Shown: in pieces, positions 16,463-24,806 of the stretch
Layout of the letters: each line of letters starts with the position of its first letter
Numbering within the stretch: the stretch's first letter is position 1
Assembly: GCF_003467125.1 (NCBI RefSeq)
Contig: NZ_QSFA01000021.1
Location: forward strand, 1 to 41,742
Length of the DNA: 41,742 nucleotides
Reading direction: 5' to 3'
Source: Megasphaera sp. AM44-1BH
Lineage (GTDB): Bacteria; Bacillota; Negativicutes; Veillonellales; Megasphaeraceae
Notes under the pieces: generated by a model
Told to the model about the DNA's origin: nothing
What the model saw: only the letters and a program-made list of their open reading frames with translations
The model's database searches: none
Position numbers and translations under genes: made by a program

Positions 16463-16484
16463 ACATCTTTCCGAAAGGACTATC

Positions 16485-18419
16485 ATGGCATATATCGCGC
16501 TATATCGTAAATGGCGTCCTAAGACCTTCGAAGACGTAGTGGGCCAGCGCCAGATTACGGAAACCCTGCAAAAAGCAATAGATACGGATAAAGTAGCCCA
16601 TGCCTACCTGTTTTCCGGTCCCCGTGGCACAGGCAAGACCAGTACGGCTAAAATCTTTGCCCGGGCCATGAATTGCGTTCATGGGCCGACGTCCCATCCA
16701 TGCAATACGTGCGATGTATGCCGTCATATCCTTGCCGGGGAATCCCTTGATGTCGTAGAAATCGACGCGGCATCCAACCGCAGCATCGAAGATATACGAA
16801 ACTTGCGGGAAACAATCAAATTCATGCCAGCAGAAGGCCGGAAGAAGATTTACATTATTGATGAAGTGCATATGCTGACGACAGAAGCATTTAATGCCCT
16901 TCTCAAGACTCTGGAAGAACCGCCGGCCCATGTCATCTTCATCCTGGCTACGACAGAGCCGGAAAAAATCCCGATGACCATCCTGTCCCGCTGCCAGCGC
17001 TATGAATTCCGCCGCATTACCAGTCATGACATAGCAGAACGGATTCTCTACATAGCTGATCAGGAGCACATTGATATTACCAGAGGGGCTGCCCATATCC
17101 TTTCGGTGCAGGCTGACGGAGGTATGCGCGATGCCCTGAGCCTTCTGGACCAGTGTGTAAGTAATGCCGATGGGACCATCAATGAAACGCTGGTCCGCAA
17201 TCTACTGGGACTGGTGGGCAGAGACTGGCTGTTTTCCTTGGCCGATGCCGTATTTTCCCATAAAGGGGACGTCATCATCAGTGCTGTCGATGATATAGTC
17301 CGTATGGGAAAAGAGCCCCGGGTCATACTGACAGAACTATTGGAACACCTGCGGGCACTCATGCTGTATCAGGCAGCGCCCAAATCGGATACACTTTCGG
17401 CTTATGCTGATTCGATGAAAGAACTGGCAGCCCAGGCAGAACGGGTCGAACCGGGACAGGTCTTCCGCATTCTCGGCGTACTTCAGGAAGCGCTCATGAC
17501 GGCTAAAAATTCGCCGGCCCCGCGCGTTGCCGTGGAAATGGGGCTGCTCATGGCAAGCCAGGGCGGGACGGCCAGTACTCATGCCGGTTCGGAACCTTCG
17601 GCAGATGCGGCGCAGATCCAGGCACTGACAGACCGGGTGACACGGCTTGAACAAGCGTTGTCCCGGATCCGGATGCCATCGGGAAATGTCAAAAAAGAAA
17701 CGGAAGAGATTCCGTTGCCAGACGATGAATTTTCCAGTTCCGGAGCATTGCCGGACGAACCGTATGACGATGCCGGATTTTTCAAGGCGCCTCCAGAAAG
17801 GATGTCTCCTGTTCCATCCGTACAGGAAAAGGAACCTTCTGTAAAAGTGGAACAGTCCGTACCAGATACTCCGCCGGTACAGGCCGCTCCTTCCCGTACA
17901 TCCCATAATACCTCAGCGGAAACGGCTCCATCCCATCCGGTACAGGTACCGGAAAATTATGATGCAATCTGGAAACAGGTCTGCCAGATACTGGAAAAGA
18001 AGAAGAAGATGCAGGTCGTATCCTGTATACGACTGGGCAAGGTCATATATATTGGAGAAACAGAAGTTATCCTGGTATTAAAATCGGCCTTTATGGTCAA
18101 GAGGGCCAACCGGGAAGATTACTATAAATATGTCGATGAAGCCCTGGCCGGTATCCTGGGCAGAGGCTATCATATGCGGGCCTATCAGGAAGGAGATCCC
18201 GAACTGGCAGGCTACGAAAAAAAAAACAGTGAAATCACGGTGACCCGATCTCCCGCTTCTCCGGAAAAAACGGAATCACATGCAGTATCCGTTCCGGAAG
18301 AAGAGGCGGCCATGGAACCGGTGGCTCCCGGGGACATCCCTCCGGCAGCGCGCCAGGTTCTGGAACCGGTGCTCCAGAAGCTGGGAGACTGTCATATATA
18401 TATAGAAACTAAAAAATAA
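16485..18419 (+). CDS. dnaX: DNA polymerase III subunit gamma/tau
   Basis: Clamp-loader ATPase, 644 residues. Order: Walker A GPRGTGKT (45-52), four zinc cysteines (64, 73, 76, 79), Walker B DEVH (126-129), the SRC sensor motif (168-170), the clamp-loader collar to about 360, an acidic/proline-rich linker (about 370-485) and a C-terminal domain (about 490-570). A run of ten A at 18217-18226 (codons 578-581) is followed in the -1 frame by CAG-TGA. Slippage by one base there would end the protein at about 582 residues, removing the last 62. E. coli makes gamma from dnaX in this way. It heads the block with ebfC, recR and bofA. Confidence 0.96.
   Translation: MAYIALYRKWRPKTFEDVVGQRQITETLQKAIDTDKVAHAYLFSGPRGTGKTSTAKIFARAMNCVHGPTSHPCNTCDVCRHILAGESLDVVEIDAASNRSIEDIRNLRETIKFMPAEGRKKIYIIDEVHMLTTEAFNALLKTLEEPPAHVIFILATTEPEKIPMTILSRCQRYEFRRITSHDIAERILYIADQEHIDITRGAAHILSVQADGGMRDALSLLDQCVSNADGTINETLVRNLLGLVGRDWLFSLADAVFSHKGDVIISAVDDIVRMGKEPRVILTELLEHLRALMLYQAAPKSDTLSAYADSMKELAAQAERVEPGQVFRILGVLQEALMTAKNSPAPRVAVEMGLLMASQGGTASTHAGSEPSADAAQIQALTDRVTRLEQALSRIRMPSGNVKKETEEIPLPDDEFSSSGALPDEPYDDAGFFKAPPERMSPVPSVQEKEPSVKVEQSVPDTPPVQAAPSRTSHNTSAETAPSHPVQVPENYDAIWKQVCQILEKKKKMQVVSCIRLGKVIYIGETEVILVLKSAFMVKRANREDYYKYVDEALAGILGRGYHMRAYQEGDPELAGYEKKNSEITVTRSPASPEKTESHAVSVPEEEAAMEPVAPGDIPPAARQVLEPVLQKLGDCHIYIETKK
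18217..18232 (+). promoter_or_regulatory. Candidate slippage/frameshift site in dnaX
   Basis: Ten consecutive A end in the slippery heptamer A-AAA-AAC; in the -1 frame the next codons are CAG and TGA. A Shine-Dalgarno-like AGGAAGGAGA lies about 20 bases upstream. No convincing stimulatory stem-loop was found downstream. Confidence 0.45.
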
Positions 18420-18443
18420 GCAGAAAATCAGGAGGATATGAAT

Positions 18444-18764
18444 ATGTTTGGTGGAAATATGCAAGGTATGATGAAGAAAGTACAGAAAATGCAGAAAGAT
18501 ATGAAAAAACTGCAGGAAGAACTGAAACAGCGGACCGTTGAAGTGACGGTCGGCGGCGGTGCCCTGACCATCGTCATGAATGGTGAAAAAAATGTGGAAA
18601 GTGTAAAAATCAACGATAAAAGTGTCATCGATCCGGAAGATACGGAAATGCTGGAAGATCTGATTGTCGCCGGCGTCAACGAAGCCAGCAAAAAAGTCGA
18701 TGATCTCATGGCTCAGGAAATGAGCAAAATCACGGGCGGCATGAAGCTGCCGGGCATGTTCTGA
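18444..18764 (+). CDS. YbaB/EbfC-family nucleoid-associated protein
   Basis: The 106-residue protein opens MFGGNMQGMMKKVQKMQKD, a long amphipathic helix, followed by VEVTVGGGALTIVMNGE and the C-terminal helices, all typical of the dimeric EbfC fold that binds DNA. The ATG at 18444 is preferred to that at 18438, as GGAGG ends only two bases before the latter. It lies between dnaX and recR, its conserved position across bacteria, and its stop codon overlaps the recR start (TGATG). Confidence 0.95.
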   Translation: MFGGNMQGMMKKVQKMQKDMKKLQEELKQRTVEVTVGGGALTIVMNGEKNVESVKINDKSVIDPEDTEMLEDLIVAGVNEASKKVDDLMAQEMSKITGGMKLPGMF

Positions 18765-19354
18765 TGGATACGCCTCTGGACCGTCTGACAGAACAATTCC
18801 GGCGCCTGCCTGGCATCGGCATCAAGACGGCGCGCAAGCTGGCTTATTATATGGTACAGCAGCCGGAAGAAAGCGTGGATGCCTTTATCGGTGCTATCCG
18901 CGATGCCAAAGCGCAGATGCATTTTTGTTCGGTCTGCTTCAATTTATCGAGTACCGATCCGTGTCCTATCTGCAGTGATCCCCGGCGCGATCACTCCATT
19001 ATCTGCGTCGTCGAAACGCCGCAGGATGTGATGGCTATCGAACGCAGCGGCGATTATCATGGCCTTTATCATGTCCTGCACGGTGCCCTGTCGCCCCTCG
19101 ACGGGGTAGGCGTCGATGACCTGCGGATCAAAGAACTCCTGCAGCGCCTGCAGGATACAGAAGTCAAAGAAGTCATCCTGGCGACCGATCCGGACGTAGA
19201 AGGGGAAGCGACCGCTCTGTACCTTGCACGTCTGTTGAAGACGGCCGGCATGCGGGTTACCCGTATTGCCCGGGGACTTCCCATGGGTGGCGATATTGAA
19301 TATGCTGATGAAGCTACTCTGGCTGGTGCCGTAGCCAATCGGCAGGAAATGTGA
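18764..19354 (+). CDS. recR: Recombination mediator RecR
   Basis: Acts with RecO and RecF in loading RecA at gaps. The 196-residue protein has the helix-hairpin-helix LPGIGIKTARKLAYY, a four-cysteine zinc finger (FCSVCFNLSSTDPCPIC) and a TOPRIM domain with VVETPQDV and the acidic ATDPDVEGE. All parts are intact. Translation is coupled to ebfC through overlapping stop and start codons. Confidence 0.97.
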   Translation: MDTPLDRLTEQFRRLPGIGIKTARKLAYYMVQQPEESVDAFIGAIRDAKAQMHFCSVCFNLSSTDPCPICSDPRRDHSIICVVETPQDVMAIERSGDYHGLYHVLHGALSPLDGVGVDDLRIKELLQRLQDTEVKEVILATDPDVEGEATALYLARLLKTAGMRVTRIARGLPMGGDIEYADEATLAGAVANRQEM

Positions 19355-19361
19355 GGACCTT

Positions 19362-19607
19362 ATGGATTTCTACGGCATTGGCATCGGTATCGTCATTCTC
19401 ATACTGGTGCATAAACTGATTCTGGCACCGTTGCGCCATCTCCTGGGTAATGTCGTCGTCGGTCTGCTGCTCCTGTATGGTGTCAACCACTTCGGCTATC
19501 TCCTGGGCCTGGCCCATGTGCCCATTACCCTCATAACGGGGATTCTGGTCGGTATTTTCGGCCTGCCCGCCGTAGCTGTTCTTACTTTGTTCTATACGTT
19601 TTTCTGA
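19362..19607 (+). CDS. BofA-family membrane protein
   Basis: The 81-residue protein is two or three membrane helices long and shows the family pattern VNHFGYLLGLAHVPITLIT followed by GIFGLPAVA. In Bacillus, BofA inhibits the protease SpoIVFB that activates sigma-K during sporulation. Compared with B. subtilis, the first asparagine (GVN) and the threonine (LIT) of the conserved core are kept, the second asparagine (PINLVT) is threonine, and IPG is LPA. Position after recR is the usual one. Nothing in the window points to sporulation, so its job here is unknown. Confidence 0.85.
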   Translation: MDFYGIGIGIVILILVHKLILAPLRHLLGNVVVGLLLLYGVNHFGYLLGLAHVPITLITGILVGIFGLPAVAVLTLFYTFF

Positions 19608-19626
19608 GATTCCGAAAGAAGGAAAT

Positions 19627-20766
19627 ATGGTGCGAATCAAAAAATGGGCAGTTGCAGCCTGTGTTGCCATCTTTGCTGCCGCAGTCCTTTCAGGGTGTGG
19701 CAACAGTGTGACTACTAAAACAGAAAGTGTAACCAAATCGGATCATCCCGTGGCCCTGACCCTCGATGCCAATATTACAGCCCTGCACATGACCAATGTA
19801 GTGCCCAAGCTTTCAGGCAAACTCGTCTCGACGCCCCTTACGGTAGGGCAGGAAGTCAAAGCCGGCGAAGTAGTCGTACAGGTCGATTCGGCTCCATACC
19901 AGCAGAGTGTCAGTGATGCAGAAGCCCAGCTGGTAGCGGCGTCTTCTGCAGCGGCAACGGCTCCTGTATATCAGGCTCCGGCTGCCAGTGGTGGCGGTGA
20001 CAGTGCCCAGCGGGCAAAACTCGACGTCTGGTATAATGAAGGAGCTATTTCCAAAGTCGAATACAATCAGATGATGGCCCGTACGGCGCCACCGGTCCAG
20101 TCCGCTCCCGTCCAGGAAGCTGCCCCGGCTGTCGATTCGGGACGTATTGCCCAGCTGCAGCAGGCGGTACAATCGGCCCGGGAAATGCTGAGTAATGCCA
20201 CGATTTATTCGCCTATTGACGGCCGCGTCACATCCGTAGCCGATAACCCGTCTGTTGCCGTCGCCGGCAATGTCCTGGCTACGATTCAGCAGATGACGCC
20301 GCTGGTAGCGACGTTTGCCGTACCGGAAGATTATATAGATGCGCTGCAGACTGCCAAGAGTAATGGCACAATCAAAGTATCTATCATTGCCCCGTCTGGT
20401 GAATCGGAAACAGGGGAACTGACCTACCTTTCTGAAGTGAAGGATCCGGCAACGGGCTCCTATATGGCCAAAATTACCTTCAATAACGATAAGAACCTGT
20501 TTGTGCCCGGCGAATTTTACCATGTCCGCCTTTCAACACCACAGGAAGTATCCCAGATTACTGTACCCAAAACGGCTGTCAAAACGAAAGACAGTGGAGA
20601 TTTCGTCTATATCGTCAATGACAAAGGACTGGCTGATGCCCGTTCTGTCCTGACAGGGGACGAAGAAGCCGGACGGGTAGTTATCCTGAACGGCCTCAGC
20701 GAAGGGGAAAAGGTAGTCATCGATCCGCCCGATTCACTGGAAATCGGCATGAAAGTCAATACGTAG
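19627..20766 (+). CDS. Periplasmic adaptor (membrane-fusion) lipoprotein, HlyD/RND type
   Basis: The 379-residue protein starts with a lipoprotein signal and lipobox VLSGC (Cys24). A split biotinyl-lipoyl domain follows (LSGKLVSTPLTVGQEVKAGE early, YSPIDGRVTSVADN later) and then beta-barrel and membrane-proximal domains, ending VIDPPDSLEIGMKV. The helical hairpin between the lipoyl halves is unusual: it is interrupted by Ala/Pro/Gly-rich stretches (about residues 110-125 and 155-170). No pump or outer-membrane channel gene is adjacent, so the partner must be encoded elsewhere. It lies 19 bases after bofA and 19 before the IclR gene, probably one transcript. Confidence 0.88.
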   Translation: MVRIKKWAVAACVAIFAAAVLSGCGNSVTTKTESVTKSDHPVALTLDANITALHMTNVVPKLSGKLVSTPLTVGQEVKAGEVVVQVDSAPYQQSVSDAEAQLVAASSAAATAPVYQAPAASGGGDSAQRAKLDVWYNEGAISKVEYNQMMARTAPPVQSAPVQEAAPAVDSGRIAQLQQAVQSAREMLSNATIYSPIDGRVTSVADNPSVAVAGNVLATIQQMTPLVATFAVPEDYIDALQTAKSNGTIKVSIIAPSGESETGELTYLSEVKDPATGSYMAKITFNNDKNLFVPGEFYHVRLSTPQEVSQITVPKTAVKTKDSGDFVYIVNDKGLADARSVLTGDEEAGRVVILNGLSEGEKVVIDPPDSLEIGMKVNT

Positions 20767-20785
20767 GAAGAAAGCAGGCGATTCC

Positions 20786-21562
20786 ATGAATATAGAAGAC
20801 ACAGGTAAGAGAGGACGGCAGAACAGTCTGCTCAAATCGCTGGAGAAAAGTCTCGATGTCCTCGATATCTTTGTCGAATGCAATACCGGTCTGACCCTGA
20901 AAGAAATAGCGGCCCGGACCGACCTCAATACTTCGACAGCTTTCCGCATCGTCAATACGCTGGAACGCCGCCAGTATCTGACGCGCAATGAAGCGTCCAA
21001 GCAGTACCGGCTGGGTCCGAAAGCACTGGCTCTGGGATATTCTTCCCATTGGACAGAAAACGTCGTGACCCTGGCAAAACCGTATCTGCGGCGGCTTCAG
21101 CAGATTTTTAATGAAACGGCAAGTATTTATGTAGCCGAAGGGGATAACCGTATCTGTCTGGACCATGTAGAAAGTACCCATTCCCTGCGCCGCGTCATTC
21201 CTATGGGTGAATCACTGCCTATCTACAAAGGCGCTGCCGGCAAAGTACTTCTGGCCTGGGCAAGCAAGGCTGAACGGAACCGGGTCATCGTCCAGTATGG
21301 CAATTTGTCGGAAAGTGAATTTGCATCTATCCGGCATAATGGTTATGCCATTACCCAGGATGAAAGCGAACACGGTCTGTTTGCCCTTTCCGTTCCGATT
21401 TTCAATTTTGAGGAACAAGTCATTGCCTCGCTGACTATTGCCGGACCGAGCATGCGGTTTTACGATTCTATCCGGCAGAAAATGCTCTTTACCATGAGCC
21501 AGTACGCCTATGAAATTTCCTATTCACTGGGCTATCGGAAAGACAAAGATAAGGACAGATAA
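20786..21562 (+). CDS. IclR-family transcriptional regulator
   Basis: The 258-residue protein has the N-terminal winged helix-turn-helix (SLEKSLDVLDIFVE, LTLKEIAARTDLNTSTAFRI, about residues 15-80) and the C-terminal ligand domain (about 95-255) with YKGAAGKVLLAW and GYAITQDESEHGLFALSVPI. IclR regulators usually sense small organic acids; the effector is not evident. It may regulate the adaptor gene upstream, with which it appears to be co-transcribed. The glycosylase start codon follows its stop directly. Confidence 0.93.
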   Translation: MNIEDTGKRGRQNSLLKSLEKSLDVLDIFVECNTGLTLKEIAARTDLNTSTAFRIVNTLERRQYLTRNEASKQYRLGPKALALGYSSHWTENVVTLAKPYLRRLQQIFNETASIYVAEGDNRICLDHVESTHSLRRVIPMGESLPIYKGAAGKVLLAWASKAERNRVIVQYGNLSESEFASIRHNGYAITQDESEHGLFALSVPIFNFEEQVIASLTIAGPSMRFYDSIRQKMLFTMSQYAYEISYSLGYRKDKDKDR

Positions 21563-22192
21563 ATGAATGACGGGATCATAGGACAGAAATGGCCGCAGGA
21601 ATGGTACGGGGAAGGCGTCTGCCAGGCTGCCCGTCATCTGCTGGGAGCTATTCTGATACACGTCATAGGTGATAAGTTCTATGCAGGCCGCATCGTCGAG
21701 ACTGAGGCGTATGGTGGAAGTTTTCAAGGCTGTCCTGATGATGCGGCCCATAGCTTTCGTGGCAGGACGGCCCGGACAGAGCCTATGTTCCGGCCCGGGG
21801 GCTGCAGTTATGTCTATCAGATTTATGGCATGTACTATTGCATGAATGTCGTGACCGGTCGTGCCGGTAGTGGGGAAGCCGTTCTTATCCGTGCTGTCGA
21901 ACCGCTATCCGGCCTGGAAGATATGTTCCGGAACCGTCATATGGACATCCATACACAGAACCCGCAACATCTGACGAACGGACCGGGAAAACTCTGTCAG
22001 GCTATGGAAATTACGAAAGCCCAGAATATGCTGGATCTCTGTGGCGATGAGTTATACATTGCTGAGCCGGCTGTGCGCAGACCGCTGAAGGTATCCTGTT
22101 CTGCGCGCATTCATGTAGACTATGCCGAAAAGGGGAAGACATTTCCCTGGCGTTATTATATTGAAAATAGTAAATCCGTATCCAGACCCTGA
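21563..22192 (+). CDS. 3-methyladenine DNA glycosylase, AAG/MPG family
   Basis: Excises alkylated purines. The 209-residue protein shows the catalytic glutamate in GRIVETEAYGG, the DDAAHSFRGRTARTEPMF and YVYQIYGMYYCMNVV segments and NGPGKLCQAMEI, all core family motifs. The normal length suggests an intact enzyme. The ATG abuts the TAA of the IclR gene, indicating tight coupling. With the MGMT-family gene and recR it is one of several DNA-repair genes in the window. Confidence 0.95.
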   Translation: MNDGIIGQKWPQEWYGEGVCQAARHLLGAILIHVIGDKFYAGRIVETEAYGGSFQGCPDDAAHSFRGRTARTEPMFRPGGCSYVYQIYGMYYCMNVVTGRAGSGEAVLIRAVEPLSGLEDMFRNRHMDIHTQNPQHLTNGPGKLCQAMEITKAQNMLDLCGDELYIAEPAVRRPLKVSCSARIHVDYAEKGKTFPWRYYIENSKSVSRP

Positions 22193-22241
22193 ATTATTTA
22201 TACTCATGGATACGTGTTCATATATTTAGGGGGAGATTATT

Positions 22242-23147
22242 ATTATTGAATTCAGAGAAATCCGTCTGGAAGATAAACCAATTATAGATGATTATTTTCA
22301 GCAGAAGCGGTATGAACAGGCTGATGCGACGTTCATGACGCTGTTTGCCTGGCAGAAGCCTTATGAAATCCAGTGGGCCGAAGAAGACAATGTCATGTAT
22401 ATCCGTTCCGGCCGGGGAAAAAAGCAATTCTGGATCCCGCCGTTTGCCAAAAAAGATGGCAGTTTTTTAAAGGGCGTGCAGCGGATGCATGAATGGTTCG
22501 ATGAACACGGCTATCCCTTTCTCATGAAAGGTGTCACACCGGCAGCTGCTGAACGGATCCGGACACTCTGCGAAGACTGTTATGAATTTACGCCGGACCG
22601 GGATAATTACGAATACGTGTATCTCACACAGGACCTGATTAACTTATCAGGAAAGAAATTCCGTCAGAAAAAGAATAACCTCAATCATTTCCGCAATCAG
22701 TATATCGGAAAATGGGAATACGTGCCTATTACAGAAGACATATTTGATGAATGCCTGGCAGCGGAAAAGACATGGTATGACCAGCATGAGGAACAGGATG
22801 ACGATGAAGAACTGCTGGGCGAACGCCACGCCATCGAAGAAGTATTCAACAATTGGGAAATCCTCCAGCCGACAGGCGGCGCTATCCGCATGTATAATAA
22901 AATCGTCGCTTTTTCCATTGGGGAGATGCTCAATGACGACACGGCTATCATCCATTTTGAAAAGAGTGACCCAAATATCCGCGGCCTGTATCAGGTCATC
23001 AATCATGAATTTGTCGTTCATGCCTGGCCTCATACGACCTATATCAACCGGGAAGAAGATATGGGCATACCGGGCCTGCGCCATTCAAAAGAATCGTACA
23101 ACCCGCACCATTACGTAGAAAAATTTGATGTGACGTTGAAAAAATAA
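22242..23147 (+). CDS. DUF2156 (phosphatidylglycerol lysyltransferase C-terminal-like) protein with an apparent ATT start
   Basis: The GNAT-fold protein of about 301 residues belongs to the DUF2156 family; some members use aminoacyl-tRNA to modify lipids, but this one lacks the membrane domain and its substrate is unknown. Coding similarity begins well before the first ATG (22335): the frame from 22242 encodes IEFREIRLEDKPIIDDYF, the usual family N terminus (MIEFKxIxLEDK...). Between the in-frame stop at 22227 and 22335 there is no ATG, GTG or TTG, but AGGGGGAG at 22228-22235 is well placed for ATT at 22242 or 22245. Thus it seems to start at ATT, the infC-type start, unless a base is wrong or mutated. 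The site is a run of four ATT codons. Confidence 0.8.
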   Translation: MIEFREIRLEDKPIIDDYFQQKRYEQADATFMTLFAWQKPYEIQWAEEDNVMYIRSGRGKKQFWIPPFAKKDGSFLKGVQRMHEWFDEHGYPFLMKGVTPAAAERIRTLCEDCYEFTPDRDNYEYVYLTQDLINLSGKKFRQKKNNLNHFRNQYIGKWEYVPITEDIFDECLAAEKTWYDQHEEQDDDEELLGERHAIEEVFNNWEILQPTGGAIRMYNKIVAFSIGEMLNDDTAIIHFEKSDPNIRGLYQVINHEFVVHAWPHTTYINREEDMGIPGLRHSKESYNPHHYVEKFDVTLKK

Positions 23148-23153
23148 AAACAG

Positions 23154-23182
23154 GGGGCTGTCTTTGCACGACAGCCTCTTTC
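23154..23182 (+). terminator. Terminator between the DUF2156 and GNAT genes
   Basis: GGCTGTC pairs with GACAGCC around a 7-base loop, followed by TCTTTCTT. The T-tract is imperfect, so read-through to the next gene is likely. Confidence 0.55.
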
Positions 23183-23205
23183 TTATAGAGAAAGGGGATG
23201 TTTCT

Positions 23206-24369
23206 ATGAATTTCCGTTTAGCTGGTGAACAGGACCGGGGCCTGGTAGAAAGCCTCTGGGATTACTGTTTCGAACATCGGGAAGATCCGTTTTTTCAGTG
23301 GTATTTTACGAATTTCTATAAGCCGGAACAGGTCCTCATGGGCTTTCAGGGTGACCAGATGGCCTGTCTGACCCATCTCAATCCCTATACACTGAATCTC
23401 CGGGGCAGACAAATACCGACGTCCTACATTGTCGGCCTGGCAACGCATCCGGCAGCCCGGCGCGGCGGCGTCGGCGGCAAACTGCTTACGGCAGCTTTGA
23501 AAGAAATGAAACGGCGCGGCCATTATATCAATATCCTCATGCCCAGCAAAGCTGGTTTTTATCAGCCCTACGGTTATGAATTGTACTGCCATCAGTGGAA
23601 AGAAACGATGCCACTCGATGCCCTGCGCCCCCTTACAGACCGGACGCTTCACTATGGATTTATTACCAGCCCCGATGAATGGACCTATCTGGCGCCGGTA
23701 TACGATGCTTATACGCGGAACCTTTCTGGTTATGCCGTCCGGGATGAACAGAGCTGGCGCAGTCATATCAGCGCTCAGCTGGCAGAAGGCAATATCGCCG
23801 TCTGCCTCGATGGAGACCGGCCGGTCGGATATCTTTTTTATCAGCTTGGTGAACCGACTATCGTAAGCGGCGAGTTTGTGTATGCTACGGCAAAAGGGAA
23901 AAAAGGGCTGCTTAATTATATCTATAATCACCGCTCACAAGGCGATACATTTCAGTGGAACGAAGGAATCCATGACCAGTCGTACCGCTTCTATCCCGAT
24001 GGCAAACAGGGCCATGAAACTATGCCTTTCATGACCGGACGTATTGTCGATGTCCAAGGCGCACTGGAAGAACTGCCGTACCGGGCGGAAGGCAGCCTTA
24101 CCTTCCGCACAGACGATCCTCTGGCGGACTGGAATACAGGGATATGGCGCCTGACGGTGCAGGACGGCACGGCCAGAGTAGAAAAACGGCCTGATGATGA
24201 AACACCTGATGCTGTTATGCCTGTTGGTACACTGGCGCTCCTCGTATTTGGGGCGATGGATGTTAGCGACCTGGTATTCAACGAAAAGATACAGGGAACG
24301 GATCAGGCACTGGAAACATTACAGGCCCTGTTCCCGACAGAAAAATGCTACATCAATGAATGGTACTAA
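23206..24369 (+). CDS. Eis-like GNAT N-acetyltransferase
   Basis: The 387-residue protein is a two-GNAT plus sterol-carrier-like C-terminal domain protein of the Eis family. The first GNAT carries the acetyl-CoA loop ARRGGVGGKLL with the preceding YIVGLATHPA strand, and YQPYGYELY follows; the last 110 residues match the SCP2-like domain and end INEWY. Eis of mycobacteria acetylates amines, including aminoglycosides and protein lysines; the substrate here is not known. ATG at 23206 is chosen for its AAAGGGGA ribosome site and for the start MNFRLAGEQD; an upstream in-frame ATG (23164) lies within the hairpin. Confidence 0.9.
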   Translation: MNFRLAGEQDRGLVESLWDYCFEHREDPFFQWYFTNFYKPEQVLMGFQGDQMACLTHLNPYTLNLRGRQIPTSYIVGLATHPAARRGGVGGKLLTAALKEMKRRGHYINILMPSKAGFYQPYGYELYCHQWKETMPLDALRPLTDRTLHYGFITSPDEWTYLAPVYDAYTRNLSGYAVRDEQSWRSHISAQLAEGNIAVCLDGDRPVGYLFYQLGEPTIVSGEFVYATAKGKKGLLNYIYNHRSQGDTFQWNEGIHDQSYRFYPDGKQGHETMPFMTGRIVDVQGALEELPYRAEGSLTFRTDDPLADWNTGIWRLTVQDGTARVEKRPDDETPDAVMPVGTLALLVFGAMDVSDLVFNEKIQGTDQALETLQALFPTEKCYINEWY

Positions 24370-24432
24370 ATTGGACCGGCAGAAGTTTCGATACGATTTA
24401 TGTGTCATTCAGAATTTGGGAATCATAAAAGA

Positions 24433-24472
24433 AGGACTGTCCATGATGGTTTTGTTATCATGGGCAGTCTTT
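24433..24472. terminator. Bidirectional terminator
   Basis: GACTGTCCATGAT pairs with ATCATGGGCAGTC (one wobble) around a 9-base loop between the convergent GNAT gene and the small minus-strand ORF. Confidence 0.7.
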
Positions 24473-24475
24473 GTA

Positions 24476-24694
24476 TTACCGGTATATGAAATAGATGACC
24501 GTACCGATCAGTATACCTGTGCCCATATATACAGCCATCAGGGTCAGAATGAGATGGCGCCGGGCAGAAAATACGGGCTGGGAGGCACCGGGTACAGAAC
24601 CGGCAAGCATGACATAGGTGTCACGTCCTGTATTGAAAAAATGGTGATGGAACTGACCACATTCTGCCAGGTCAGAAGCTGGGATAAAACCCAT
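24476..24694 (-). CDS. Small membrane protein, start uncertain (possible N-terminal frameshift)
   Basis: The 72-residue frame ends in a clear membrane segment (LTLMAVYMGTGILIGTVIYF) preceded by basic SARRH, and its codon use resembles local genes. It has no ribosome site at its first ATG. A good one (GAGGGATATC) lies upstream for an ATG at 24723, but that ATG reads in another frame. A one-base shift near CAAACT would join MTNQ to YAALRMGF and give about 81 residues. Possibilities are an inactivated gene, a sequencing error, programmed shifting, or a 59-63-residue product of the other frame (24544-24723). I do not recognise the family. Confidence 0.4.
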   Translation of the reverse strand: MGFIPASDLAECGQFHHHFFNTGRDTYVMLAGSVPGASQPVFSARRHLILTLMAVYMGTGILIGTVIYFIYR

Positions 24695-24806
24695 TCGGAG
24701 CGCGGCATAGTTTGGTTAGTCATGATATCCCTCATTTATGCTATAGTCATTTCTATAGTACGAAATGTTATCAGAAAAAGCAAGTAAAAAGAGGCTGTCC
24801 AGATAC

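Noticed and set aside
24194..24787. 197-codon plus-strand frame over the end of the GNAT gene and the following gap
   Set aside because: It starts inside the conserved C-terminal domain of the acetyltransferase, runs through a terminator hairpin and has no ribosome site.
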